Below, one piece after another: positions 6,779 through 15,726 of a DNA stretch of 24,124 nucleotides (the stretch's first letter is position 1; each line of letters starts with the position of its first letter). The stretch comes from a virus. A program made the translations under genes and the position numbers. The stretch lies in the IMG/VR virus record IMGVR_UViG_3300010354_000641, positions 1 to 24,124 of that record. One strand, written 5' to 3'. A model generated the notes under the pieces. It saw nothing but the letters and a program-made list of their open reading frames with translations, had not been told where the DNA came from and made no database searches.

Positions 6779-7119
6779 TCGGTGCGGCGCGGTGTATCGC
6801 CGCTGCCGCAAAGGGTGTACCAGCTGATGATGGCAAGGATGCGGCTGATGCTGCAGCGGTATTTGGCTTGGCGGTTCCGGAAGCACCGGATGAACCTGAA
6901 TCCTATGGGTTGCTGCCCGAGAACCTAGATGTGGTGATCTGGTTTCTGAAGATGCAAACGCAGTGGCGTGTTGGCATCAATGGCGCTACCGGTATGGATT
7001 ATGGAGTGTTTCTGTATTGGGCAAAGGAAGAAGGCGTCAAGCGTGGTGATCGTGTGTGGATGCTGGATGATTTACGGTTGATGGAACATGAGTTCTTGAG
7101 TGTGGTGCATAGTGGGTAA
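6317..7119 (+). CDS. Tail assembly chaperone, long form made by -1 frameshift (lambda G-T-like)
   Basis: Slipping back one base at A AAA AAC (6769-6775) joins the 153-codon G frame to a further 114 codons read from CTG at 6775 to the TGA at 7117-7119, giving about 267 residues (lambda G-T is about 279). The downstream frame has no ATG or GTG near its beginning. The only early start-like codon is a TTG at 6868 deep inside conserved-looking sequence, and the frame is open right through the heptamer. The T part includes 'PESYGLLPENLDVVIWFLKM' and 'TGMDYGVFLYWAKEEGVKRG', resembling helices of tail chaperone C-terminal domains. A GC-only stem lies 8 nt downstream of the heptamer. Confidence 0.85.
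6769..6803 (+). promoter_or_regulatory. Programmed -1 frameshift signal: A AAA AAC heptamer plus downstream stem
   Basis: The heptamer A AAA AAC (6769-6775) is in the correct phase (gcA AAA AAC tga), with the G stop codon immediately after. An 8-nt spacer follows. Then a perfect 6-bp GC stem, GCGGCG (6784-6789) with CGCCGC (6798-6803), closes an 8-nt loop. Heptamer type, phase, spacer and stem all match the standard prokaryotic -1 arrangement used by lambda-type phages for G/G-T. Further pairing (a pseudoknot) was not evident by eye. Confidence 0.85.
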
Positions 7120-7148
7120 CCTGAGGATAGGACAGCAGCTGATAACAG

Positions 7149-10040
7149 ATGGCCCAGATGAGCCTAGATACGGCCATCCGGCTCAGTGCTGAGGTAAAAG
7201 GTGGTGGGAATATCGATCGTGTGAAGCGGTCGTTGCAAGATCTAGCGCAGGGCAGCAGGACAACTGCTAAGGATATGGATACGTTGCGTTCAGCAACGTT
7301 TCAGTTCGCACGTGCTAATGATGGCACGATTGCTGGCATCAAGAGTAGCATCGGTGCTTTCCGTGGCCTGCAGGAACAAGCCAAGATCGGCAGCCGTGAA
7401 TTTCAGCGATATGGAGCTGAGATCCAGAAGTTAGAGGCAAAACTGAACGGCCTTGATGACGCAGCACGCCGTTCAAATCCAGGTCTGATGGGCTTGGCTG
7501 GTGCTGCTAAGAATCTGATTGCAGCCTATGCCGGGATTGAAACCGTAAGATTTGTGTTCGGAAAAACAGCTGAACTTGAAACTCAGACACGTAGTTTGCA
7601 GGTCCTTACGGGCAGTGTGGAGCGTGCTAAGCAGATCATTCAAGAGCTGCAGCAGCTTGGTGCGATAACACCATTCACCAGCACAGAGCTGATTGAGACT
7701 GCAAAGCGTTTGCAGGCATTTGGTGTTGAGACTGCCAATGTTGTTGATACCACTCGTCGTCTTGCGGACGTAAGTGGTGCAACTGGAGCTAATCTGCAAG
7801 AGCTAGCAACAGCCTATGGTCAAGTGCAGGCCAAAGGGCGTTTGCAAGGTGAAGAGCTGCTGCAGTTCCAAGAGCGCGGCGTTGCGCTACAGGAAGTGCT
7901 GAGGAAGGAATATGGGCTTAGTGGTGCTGAATTTCAGAAAGGACTAGAGAAAGGACAGATCAGTGCAGAAGCTGTTGAATATGCGTTGATTAAGCTAACA
8001 GACACCGGTGGCAAGTATGCAAATGGCGCAATCGCGCAAAGCACAACGCTAAGCGGTAGGTTATCTACGCTGACTGATGGCGTTGAGCAGTTGGCACGAA
8101 CCATTGGGGCTGCCCTGTCGCCAGCGATCAGAACGGTATTAAATGAGGCAACGTTTGCTGTAAATCAGATCAACCAGCTGATAGGTGCTGGAGCCAGAGC
8201 TAAGTCGTTTGGCTTAGATCAGACGCAACGTAAACAGGTTTTAGATCAAGCAACCAGAGAAGCAGAAGACATCGTAAACCGCCGCAATATCCGAGATCCG
8301 TTCGAGCGTAACCGTCAGTTTCAGGAAATCAGATCTCAGCGTGAACGTGACCTAATCGAATCCTATGGCTACCGCACCGGGCAGATCAAGCCACCTGCAG
8401 CGGCACCACAGGCGATGAGTACGCCACCACCACTGGTAGGCGCCAAGACAGGCGGCAGCAGTGCTGGTGGATCTTCTGGCCGTGCTGGTACTGGCTCATC
8501 ACCCAAGTTCGAGCTATCCAGTCGTGGCCGTGCCTTAGTGACTGCTGCGCAGAAACTTGGTGTCAGCCCGCTGGATCTCGCCACAATTATCAGCTTTGAA
8601 ACCGGCGGTACATTCAACCCGTCCAAGTTCGGTGGTGCTGGTGGCAACTACATGGGACTGATTCAGTTTGGTGCAAATGAACGCAAAGCGTATGGTGCAC
8701 GACCTGGGCAGTCCTTTGAAGAGCAGGTCACTGGCCCTGTTGTGCGTTACTTTCAAGATCGGTTTAAGGGTGCTGGCATGAGCACTCAAGGTGCTGACCT
8801 GTTGACGTTGTATCGCACAGTGCTGGGTGGAAACCCAAAAGCCAGCCTTGATGCAAAGGATTCATTTGGTACATCACCACGTAGTGGTGTCTCACGAATG
8901 GCGCCACATCGCCAGAAGGCATTGAATACATTCTTCGGCGGATCAGTCGCAAATGTTGGATATGGTGCTGGAGATCGAGCAGAAGCTGCAAACGAAGCAT
9001 TTGATCGTTTGCGCGAACAAGAACAACGCATTGCGAGCATCGTCCGTGAACGTTCTGCAGAAATCAGTCTGATGGGCATCAAGGTCAACATGGAAGAAAA
9101 GATTGCTGATGCTCAGACTCAAGGTGACAAGCTGCTAGAACGAAGGATGGAAGGCCAGCAGCGGCAAATTGATATTCAGACTGAGTATGCAAAGCTGTTG
9201 GCTGATCCAGCCAACCAAGATATCAGGATTCAAGAGATATTAACCACTCAAGGACTGATAGCGCTAAAAGCAGAACAGGTACGCACTGAGCGTGAGCTGC
9301 AAGCCATTGACCGTGAACGCGCAGAAGAGCAACGCAAGTCAACACCTGGCTTTATCCTTGGTGAAGCATACGATCAATCCGTTAAAAAACTAAGGGATCT
9401 CACAAATGCGGGTAATATCCTTTCGGCTTCGGCAGATAGTATTGGCAGTTCGTTTGGTTCCGCATTTAAGGATCTGATTACAGGTGCAACATCAGCGCAA
9501 GAAGCACTTGCCAAGATGTTTCAGAGCATTGCTGACAGCTTTGCTGATATGGCAGCACAGATGATTGCTGAATGGATCAAGATGCAGATCCTTGGGATTG
9601 TTAAGTCAATCTTTGGTGCTGTTGCAGGTGGTTTTTCGTTTGGTGGCAGTAGCGGTGGGTTCAACCTTTCTGGTTTTGAGATGCCTAGCTACATGGCCGG
9701 CACCTCAATTCCGAGCGGCTTCGCCAATGGTGCTGCATTTGATCGCGGCATTGTTGATTCACCAACCCTATTCAAGTTTGCCAATGGCGGCGCAATGCGC
9801 ACTGGCCTGATGGGCGAAGCTGGACCAGAAGCCATCCTTCCATTGAAGCGTGGCGTGGATGGCAAATTAGGTGTTTCTGGTGGTGGTAATACTACAAGTG
9901 TTACTGTCAATGTTGATGCCTCTGGTTCAAATGTCCAAGGCGATAGCGATCGCAGTCAGCAACTAGGGCGAGCGATCTCACAAGCTGTGCAAACTGAATT
10001 GATCAAACAAAAACGGCCCGGCGGCCTTCTTGCTTCATAA
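7149..10040 (+). CDS. Tail tape measure protein with embedded lysozyme-like domain (lambda H-like)
   Basis: A 963-residue protein that sets tail length and passes into the host envelope during DNA entry. Residues about 1-125 are helical. About 130-330 match the tape-measure N-terminal domain ('QQLGAITPFTSTELIETAKR', 'LADVSGATGANLQELATAYG'). A Gly/Ser/Pro linker at about 415-455 leads to a lysozyme or transglycosylase-like domain at about 457-600 ('LGVSPLDLATIISFETGGTF', 'YMGLIQFG'), with Glu484 as likely catalytic acid. Coiled coil follows (about 610-720), then a hydrophobic patch ('IAEWIKMQILGIVKSIFGAV') and a lambda-H-like end ('MGEAGPEAILPLKRG'). It follows G-T by 29 nt and precedes M by 2 nt. 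The enzymatic activity is inferred from motif resemblance. Confidence 0.9.
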   Translation: MAQMSLDTAIRLSAEVKGGGNIDRVKRSLQDLAQGSRTTAKDMDTLRSATFQFARANDGTIAGIKSSIGAFRGLQEQAKIGSREFQRYGAEIQKLEAKLNGLDDAARRSNPGLMGLAGAAKNLIAAYAGIETVRFVFGKTAELETQTRSLQVLTGSVERAKQIIQELQQLGAITPFTSTELIETAKRLQAFGVETANVVDTTRRLADVSGATGANLQELATAYGQVQAKGRLQGEELLQFQERGVALQEVLRKEYGLSGAEFQKGLEKGQISAEAVEYALIKLTDTGGKYANGAIAQSTTLSGRLSTLTDGVEQLARTIGAALSPAIRTVLNEATFAVNQINQLIGAGARAKSFGLDQTQRKQVLDQATREAEDIVNRRNIRDPFERNRQFQEIRSQRERDLIESYGYRTGQIKPPAAAPQAMSTPPPLVGAKTGGSSAGGSSGRAGTGSSPKFELSSRGRALVTAAQKLGVSPLDLATIISFETGGTFNPSKFGGAGGNYMGLIQFGANERKAYGARPGQSFEEQVTGPVVRYFQDRFKGAGMSTQGADLLTLYRTVLGGNPKASLDAKDSFGTSPRSGVSRMAPHRQKALNTFFGGSVANVGYGAGDRAEAANEAFDRLREQEQRIASIVRERSAEISLMGIKVNMEEKIADAQTQGDKLLERRMEGQQRQIDIQTEYAKLLADPANQDIRIQEILTTQGLIALKAEQVRTERELQAIDRERAEEQRKSTPGFILGEAYDQSVKKLRDLTNAGNILSASADSIGSSFGSAFKDLITGATSAQEALAKMFQSIADSFADMAAQMIAEWIKMQILGIVKSIFGAVAGGFSFGGSSGGFNLSGFEMPSYMAGTSIPSGFANGAAFDRGIVDSPTLFKFANGGAMRTGLMGEAGPEAILPLKRGVDGKLGVSGGGNTTSVTVNVDASGSNVQGDSDRSQQLGRAISQAVQTELIKQKRPGGLLAS

Positions 10041-10042
10041 CA

Positions 10043-10378
10043 ATGGCAACATTTACATTCGTTCCTAGCTTTAATGCAACGGAATCAAGCAAGCCACGTG
10101 TTCGTAAATTCAAGGCAGGTGATGGCTATGAGCAGCGCTTACAGTTTGGACTAAATACTGATCCAAAGGAATGGTCGCTGTCATTTGATAATCGAACAGA
10201 TGCTGAACGTGAAAGCATCGTTGCATTCTTAGAAGCACGGAATGGAGTTGAGTCATTTACGTGGACACCTCCACGTGGCAGCGTAGGCAAGTATGTCTGT
10301 GAAGACTGGCAAGTAACACTAAGTAACTGCAATAATAACCAGATTCGTGCAATGTTTAGAGAAGTCTTTGAACCATGA
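10043..10378 (+). CDS. M: Minor tail protein M-like
   Basis: A 111-residue protein matching the phage minor tail protein M family in length and motifs. It starts with 'MATFTFVPSF' and has 'RVRKFKAGDGYEQRLQFGLN', 'WSLSFDNRTDAERESIVAFL' and a 'VESFTWTPPRG' stretch followed by 'YVCEDWQVT', all in family order. In lambda, M helps assemble the tail tip around the tape measure C terminus. It lies 2 nt after the tape measure stop and overlaps L by ATGA, as expected from the conserved M-L-K-I-J order. Confidence 0.9.
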   Translation: MATFTFVPSFNATESSKPRVRKFKAGDGYEQRLQFGLNTDPKEWSLSFDNRTDAERESIVAFLEARNGVESFTWTPPRGSVGKYVCEDWQVTLSNCNNNQIRAMFREVFEP

Positions 10379-11166
10379 CCGTACCATTTTCCGATTTACA
10401 ATCTATTGCACCTAGTTCGATCATAGAGCTGTATGAGCTGGAGTTAAATGCAGCGCAACATGGCATCAATGACATCTATTGCTTTCATGCTGGCGTGAAT
10501 GCTGATGCCGCTGGTGATATCATCTGGGCGGGCAATAGCTATTTGCGCTTTCCCATTGAAGCCGAAGGTTTTGAATATACAGGCAATGGCCAGTTACCAC
10601 GGCCGAAAGTACGCGTTAGTAATATCATGGGAACGATCACTGCAATTCTGTTAAGCCTGCCTGATGGGCTAGAAGGCGCAAAGTTTACACGCATTCGCAC
10701 CTTAGCGCGATACATTGATGCTGCTAACTTCTCATCTGCAGATGTGCTGTTGCTTGAAGATGGCGGTATTCTTTTGCTTGAGGATGGCTCGTTCTTTTTG
10801 CAAGAAGCTGGAAATCCATACGGCACGCCTGATCCGACTGTGGAGTTTCCTAGAGAGATTTACTATGTTGATCAAAAGACCACTGAAAGTCGTGATGTAG
10901 TTGAGTTTGAACTCGCGGCTGCATTTGATCTCGCGGGCATTCGCGCTCCGAAACGTCAGTGCATTGCCAATATCTGCCAGTGGCAATATCGCTCGGCTGA
11001 ATGTAGCTACACCGGCGGCTCATATTTTGACGCTAATGATAGCCCCGTTGCAACACTAGCAGCGGATGTATGCGGTAAACGATTGAGTAGTTGCCAGGTA
11101 AGATTTGGAGCAACTAATGAACTACCCTTCGGCTCCTATCCTGGTATCGGCGCCTATTTCGCATGA
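10375..11166 (+). CDS. L: Minor tail protein L-like, with [4Fe-4S] cysteine pattern
   Basis: A 263-residue tail-tip protein. '[20 protein letters not shown]' and 'VRVSN' followed by '[20 protein letters not shown]' and '[20 protein letters not shown]' follow the L family throughout. Cys201, Cys210, Cys233 and Cys240 have spacings of 9, 23 and 7, the same as the four cluster-binding cysteines of lambda L, so an iron-sulfur cluster is likely here too. Cys196 is extra. Residues about 124-147 are an insertion relative to lambda L, made of three 8-residue repeats ([24 protein letters not shown]). ATGA overlaps join it to M and K. Confidence 0.9.
   Translation: MTVPFSDLQSIAPSSIIELYELELNAAQHGINDIYCFHAGVNADAAGDIIWAGNSYLRFPIEAEGFEYTGNGQLPRPKVRVSNIMGTITAILLSLPDGLEGAKFTRIRTLARYIDAANFSSADVLLLEDGGILLLEDGSFFLQEAGNPYGTPDPTVEFPREIYYVDQKTTESRDVVEFELAAAFDLAGIRAPKRQCIANICQWQYRSAECSYTGGSYFDANDSPVATLAADVCGKRLSSCQVRFGATNELPFGSYPGIGAYFA
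10744..10815 (+). repeat. Three tandem degenerate 24-nt units inside gene L
   Basis: Units at 10744-10767, 10768-10791 and 10792-10815 encode [16 protein letters not shown] and FFLQEAGN. Units 1 and 2 match at 17 of 24 bases and the third is more diverged, so this is an older tandem expansion kept in frame. It lies where lambda L has no equivalent residues. Confidence 0.75.
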
Positions 11167-11888
11167 CCTGGCAACTTGACGCATTAAATCACGCCAAGAC
11201 CGAAGATCCACGCGAGGCCTGTGGATTGTTGGTGGTGATCAAAGGTCGTGAACGTTACTGGCCATGCCAGAACCTATCTGATGGCAATCAACAGTTCATC
11301 CTGAATCCTGATGACTATGCCGCCGCCGAGGACGCAGGAGAGATCATGGCCATTGTCCATAGCCATCCCGTCACACCACCAGCGCCAAGCCAGGCCGATC
11401 TGATCGGCATTGAACGCACGGCGATGCCATGGTGGATCGTCAATCCAAAGACTGAAGCATGGAGCGGAGAACTACGTCCGAGGGGATACAAGGCACCACT
11501 AATCGGTCGTGAATGGACCTGGGGCCTTACTGACTGCTGGGCGCTGGTGCGTGATTGGTACGCCGAGCACGGCATTGCGTTGCGCGATTGGGAACGCCCG
11601 TTGTCTCCTGTTGATTTTGAGCAGAGTCCAATGTTTGATCAATGCTGGAAGGACACTGGGTTTTATGAGCTACAAGATGAAGATGAATACAAATATGGCG
11701 ATGCATTACTCATGAATATAAGTGGTAATGGCCTTAATCATTGTGCAGTGTATGTAGGCGATCAGCTAGTATTGCATCATATCCGTGGGCGACTATCAAG
11801 CCGTGATCTATACGGCGGATGGCTGATGAAATGCACAGGCCGGCGGTTGCGTCATTACGATGCAGATAGATTGGAGGTCGTGTCATGA
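11163..11888 (+). CDS. K: Tail assembly protein K-like: JAMM/MPN plus NlpC/P60 domains
   Basis: A 241-residue two-domain protein. Residues 1-105 are a JAB1/MPN metalloprotease-like domain with Glu18 and a complete JAMM motif His66-x-His68-x7-Ser76-x2-Asp79. Residues about 112-241 are an NlpC/P60 cysteine peptidase domain. Cys125 lies in '[16 protein letters not shown]', His193 in 'NHCAVYVG', and a third polar residue is at His205 or His206. Both active sites look intact. In lambda the same fusion is needed for tail-tip assembly, and the NlpC/P60 half may also cut peptidoglycan stems. ATGA overlaps connect it to L and I. Confidence 0.93.
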   Translation: MTWQLDALNHAKTEDPREACGLLVVIKGRERYWPCQNLSDGNQQFILNPDDYAAAEDAGEIMAIVHSHPVTPPAPSQADLIGIERTAMPWWIVNPKTEAWSGELRPRGYKAPLIGREWTWGLTDCWALVRDWYAEHGIALRDWERPLSPVDFEQSPMFDQCWKDTGFYELQDEDEYKYGDALLMNISGNGLNHCAVYVGDQLVLHHIRGRLSSRDLYGGWLMKCTGRRLRHYDADRLEVVS

Positions 11889-12460
11889 TGCGCACCATTC
11901 GGCTCTATGGACGGCTGGCCAAGTTTCTAAAGCGTCGCGTGTTTCAGGCTGAAGTAAGCAGCGCCGCCGAGGCCGTGCGGTTTTTGGTGACCAACTTTCC
12001 GCAGCTTGAGAAGCACATGGCGGAGCAGTATTATCGCGTGAGTGTTGATAACTATGATCTAGATAAAGATGAGTTGCATCATCCGGCGGGCTCTGAGATC
12101 AAAATTATTCCAGTGGTGGCTGGTGCTGGCAATGTAGGAAGAGCTATTCTCGGTGCATTGTTGATCATTGGTTCGTTTTTTATTCCGGGCGGGGCTGTCC
12201 TGCTTGGTATCGGCATCAAAGGCGTTGTTGCAACAATCGGGGCCACCTTGTTCTTGGGAGGCGTTGCTGGGCTTTTATCACCAGTGCCAAGGCCAATGCA
12301 AGGCACGAACAGCGACCAAGATCCGCGCAAGTCCTATAGCTTCAGCGGCATCCAGCAAACATCCAGGCAAGGCGTGCCAGTGCCTATTGTCTATGGCGAA
12401 ACCCTTGTCGGTTCAGTTGTCATCTCTGCCGGTGTTGACACCGTACAGGTGGCAGCATGA
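11885..12460 (+). CDS. I: Tail assembly protein I-like
   Basis: A 191-residue protein of the lambda I family. An N-terminal ubiquitin-like region ('[20 protein letters not shown]', '[20 protein letters not shown]') ends in '[14 protein letters not shown]'. A strongly hydrophobic glycine-rich segment follows (about residues 85-130, '[20 protein letters not shown]' onward), then a conserved C-terminal '[20 protein letters not shown]'. The function in lambda is tail-tip assembly; I is not kept in the mature virion. It overlaps K and J by ATGA on each side. Confidence 0.92.
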   Translation: MMRTIRLYGRLAKFLKRRVFQAEVSSAAEAVRFLVTNFPQLEKHMAEQYYRVSVDNYDLDKDELHHPAGSEIKIIPVVAGAGNVGRAILGALLIIGSFFIPGGAVLLGIGIKGVVATIGATLFLGGVAGLLSPVPRPMQGTNSDQDPRKSYSFSGIQQTSRQGVPVPIVYGETLVGSVVISAGVDTVQVAA

Positions 12461-15400
12461 CATACATTCGTGGTGCTGGTGGTAGCAACAGTAATGACGG
12501 CAAGGGCGGCGGCGGTGGCTCAACACGCACGCCTACGGAAGAACGCGATAGTCTTGCATCCAGTCAATATGCAAACCTGCTAGATCTTATCAGTGAAGGT
12601 GAAATCCAAGGACTGAAGGATGGACATAAATCTATCTTCCTAGATAATACACCACTGCAAAATTCAGACGGTAGTTATAACTTTCAGAATGTCACCGTCT
12701 ACACACGCAATGGCACGCAGAACCAAGATTTTATTCCCATTGCTGCTGCCGTAGAGGACGAAAAACCAGTTAATGTAAATGCACAGTACAACGTTCCTAT
12801 TGTCCGTTCAATCACTGATACCAGTGTCGATGCAGCAAGAATCACGATTACAGTGCCGCAACTGCAGTTCTTCACTGATGAAGGCGACATCTATGGCACA
12901 AGCGTAAGGTTACAGATTGCTGTGCAGTACAACGGCGGTGGTTACATCACCGTTATTGATGACACCATAGCAGGTCGTACTGGTGATCAATACCAGAGAG
13001 ATTATCTTGTGAATCTTACTGGCGCCTTTCCAGTTGAACTGCGTGTATTACGCCTCACGGCAGATAGCACTAGCGCAAAGCTGGTCAATGCGTTTAGCTG
13101 GACAAGCTACACCGAACTAACTTATGCCAAACTTCGCTATCCAAACAGCGCTTTAGTTGGCATTCGCGTGGATGCGGAACAGTTTAGTAGCATCCCGCAA
13201 CGCTCCTATCTCATCCGTGGTATCAAAGTAAGAATACCAAATAATGCCACAGTTGATCAGACTAATGGCCGGCTCATTTATAGCGGCATTTGGAACGGTA
13301 GCTTTGGTGCTGCGCAGTGGACCACTGACCCAGCCTGGATTTTGTGGGATTTGCTTACCTCCACGCGCTACGGCTTTGGCGATCACATCAAGGCAGCACA
13401 GCTTGATAAGTGGGCTTTTTATTCTGCCTCGCAGTATTCCTCAGAGCTTGTACCAAATGGCTTTGGCGGCACCGAACCTAGGTTCTCTTGTAATGTCAAC
13501 ATCCAAACTGCAGAAGAAGCCTACAAGCTGATCAATGATATGTGCTCGGTGTTTCGAGCCATGCCTTATTGGTCCACTGGTAGCTTGACTGTCAGCCAAG
13601 ATAAGCCTTCAGACCCGGCATATTTATTTACGCTTGCTAATGTCACCGAGGACGGCTTTAGTTATTCCGGCGGCAGTCTTAAGACCAGGCCCAATGTAGC
13701 AGTAGTTAGCTATATGGACCTAACGCAGCGTGATATGGCCTATGAAGTGGTTGAAGATCGTGATGCCATTGCAAAATATGGCGTGGTAAAAACAGAAGTG
13801 AGCGCATTTGCTTGCACCAGTCGAGGCCAGGCAGCAAGGATTGGCGAATGGTTGCTTTACACTGAAAACTATGAAGCTGAGGTGATCAACTTCACGGCCA
13901 GCATTGATGCCGGCGTGGTAGTTCGCCCTGGACAAGTGATTGCCGTTAGTGATCCAGTGAAGGCTGGTGGACGGCGTGGTGGACGCATTGCTTCTGCTAC
14001 CACTACTGCGATCACGGTTGATAATGCCACGGGCTTGACGATTGGCTCTGCGCCGCAACTTTCAATCATCACACCAAGCGGCACGGTTGAATCACGCGCT
14101 GTCAACAGCATCGTTGGCAATGTCATTACTGTCGCATCGCCATTCAGTGCAGCACCTAATAACAACAGCGTCTGGCTCTACGAAACCTCCGACATTCAAA
14201 CCTCATTGTGGCGCGTGCTGTCTGTCCAAGAACAAGACCTAACGCAATATGCCGTTAATGCCATTGCATACAACCCGTCAAAATATGGCTACATCGAACG
14301 TGGCGAGCCCCTGCAGCAGCGTGATATTACCAATCTCAATGTCATTCCTGATAGTCCAACCAATCTACAAGCCACGGAAACTCTCTACGAAGAACAAGGC
14401 CGTGCGTTTGCAAAGATTATTCTGAACTGGCGACCAGTTGTTGGCGTTAAGCAGTATCGCGTTAGATGGCGTGCTGAGAATGGCAACTGGTTCACAACTA
14501 TTGTTGAAAGCCCAGACTATGAAGTAAGGGAATCAGCGCTTGGTATTTATCAGTTTGAAGTGTATAGCTTGAATGCTGGACTGCGGCCATCAGTGCTGCC
14601 GGCTTCCTTGACGTTCCAAGCCTTTGGCAAAACTGCTCCCCCCGAGGCCGTTACTGGCATCTCACTGATTCCCATTGATGAAGCAAGCGCCATCTTGAGC
14701 TGGAATCGCAGCACTGAGCTAGATGTGCTCTTGGGCGGTAAGGTATTGATTCGCCATAGCACGCTGTCTGTTGGTGCCGTCTGGGATGAAAGCCAGGATA
14801 TTGTTGCTGCAGCGGCCGGCAGTCAAACGCAGAAGCAAGTGCCATTGCTTGAAGGCACCTATCTACTGAAGTTTGAAGACGATGGCGGTAGGCGATCCAA
14901 TGCAGCCACGACAGCCGTAGTTGATCTACCAACGCCACAACCACGCTTGCTGGTGCAGAGTTATCGAGAAGATCAGGAAAGCCCGCCGTTCTCGGGCAAC
15001 CTGACCAACATGGTTTATAGTTCGGAATTTGATGGACTAATACTGAATTTAGGACAGTTCATTGATGATTTGCCTGGCTTGTGGGATGACATCACAAACG
15101 TTGACGGTGTTAGCAGCAACCTCGGCAGTGGTGAGTATGAGTTTGGTAGCACCTATGATCTTGGTGGAGTATTTGACTTAGACCTTCGTAGGTATTTTGT
15201 TACTCGACCATTTACACCAGGTAACCTCTGGGACGATCAAACTGATTTGATTGATCTTTGGTCATCAATAGATGGCGACGTGTTGGATCAAGTAAATGCT
15301 CGCCTTTATGTGCGATCAACGCCTGATGATCCAGGAGCATCGCCTGTTTGGAGCGAATGGTCTGAATTTGTCAATGCAATTAAACGCGGACGTGCGTTTC

Positions 15401-15723
15401 AATTTAAGGTCATTGCAACAAGCACCTCCGAGCAAGAGAACATCATTATTGACGAACTTGGTGCTGAGCTTGAGCTGCAGCAACGCACTGAGCAATCAGG
15501 ACAGTTAACAAGCGGAGCGGCTGCTTATGCCGCAACGTTCACGAACGCCTTTTATCAAACGCCATCCATTGGTATCACGGCTTACAATATGAACAGTGGT
15601 GATTACTTTGCAATTACTTCTCCATCGCGCACGGGCTTCACGGTGACCTTCCGCAATTCAGGCGGGACTGCTGTGAGCCGAAACTTCACCTATACTGCAA
15701 TAGGATACGGGAGGCAAGTCTGA
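12457..15723 (+). CDS. J: Central tail tip / host specificity protein J-like
   Basis: A 1088-residue tail-tip hub and receptor contact. After a Gly-rich start comes the J signature 'SLASSQYANLLDLISEGEIQ', then the long hub region including 'TDPAWILWDLLTSTRYGFGD' and 'YKLINDMCSVFRAMPYWSTG'. Residues about 630-725 and 728-820 look like two fibronectin-III-type modules ('AKIILNWRPVVGVKQYRVRW', 'DEASAILSWNRSTELDVLLG'). The last about 85 residues ('FYQTPSIGITAYNMNSGDYF' to 'YTAIGYGRQV') form a beta module common at J C termini and likely near the receptor-binding tip. It follows I with an ATGA overlap and ends 3 nt before the GTG of the next fibre gene. Confidence 0.92.
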   Translation: MTYIRGAGGSNSNDGKGGGGGSTRTPTEERDSLASSQYANLLDLISEGEIQGLKDGHKSIFLDNTPLQNSDGSYNFQNVTVYTRNGTQNQDFIPIAAAVEDEKPVNVNAQYNVPIVRSITDTSVDAARITITVPQLQFFTDEGDIYGTSVRLQIAVQYNGGGYITVIDDTIAGRTGDQYQRDYLVNLTGAFPVELRVLRLTADSTSAKLVNAFSWTSYTELTYAKLRYPNSALVGIRVDAEQFSSIPQRSYLIRGIKVRIPNNATVDQTNGRLIYSGIWNGSFGAAQWTTDPAWILWDLLTSTRYGFGDHIKAAQLDKWAFYSASQYSSELVPNGFGGTEPRFSCNVNIQTAEEAYKLINDMCSVFRAMPYWSTGSLTVSQDKPSDPAYLFTLANVTEDGFSYSGGSLKTRPNVAVVSYMDLTQRDMAYEVVEDRDAIAKYGVVKTEVSAFACTSRGQAARIGEWLLYTENYEAEVINFTASIDAGVVVRPGQVIAVSDPVKAGGRRGGRIASATTTAITVDNATGLTIGSAPQLSIITPSGTVESRAVNSIVGNVITVASPFSAAPNNNSVWLYETSDIQTSLWRVLSVQEQDLTQYAVNAIAYNPSKYGYIERGEPLQQRDITNLNVIPDSPTNLQATETLYEEQGRAFAKIILNWRPVVGVKQYRVRWRAENGNWFTTIVESPDYEVRESALGIYQFEVYSLNAGLRPSVLPASLTFQAFGKTAPPEAVTGISLIPIDEASAILSWNRSTELDVLLGGKVLIRHSTLSVGAVWDESQDIVAAAAGSQTQKQVPLLEGTYLLKFEDDGGRRSNAATTAVVDLPTPQPRLLVQSYREDQESPPFSGNLTNMVYSSEFDGLILNLGQFIDDLPGLWDDITNVDGVSSNLGSGEYEFGSTYDLGGVFDLDLRRYFVTRPFTPGNLWDDQTDLIDLWSSIDGDVLDQVNARLYVRSTPDDPGASPVWSEWSEFVNAIKRGRAFQFKVIATSTSEQENIIIDELGAELELQQRTEQSGQLTSGAAAYAATFTNAFYQTPSIGITAYNMNSGDYFAITSPSRTGFTVTFRNSGGTAVSRNFTYTAIGYGRQV

Positions 15724-15726
15724 TCT

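Noticed and set aside
6868-7119. Stand-alone gene from TTG 6868
   Set aside because: TTG lies within a frame that is open back to the slippery heptamer; the G-T frameshift explains it better than a separate start.
9946-9953. HIP1 octamer GCGATCGC as proof of a cyanobacterial host
   Set aside because: Only one copy was noticed in 24 kb, so it is weak evidence and not reported as a feature.
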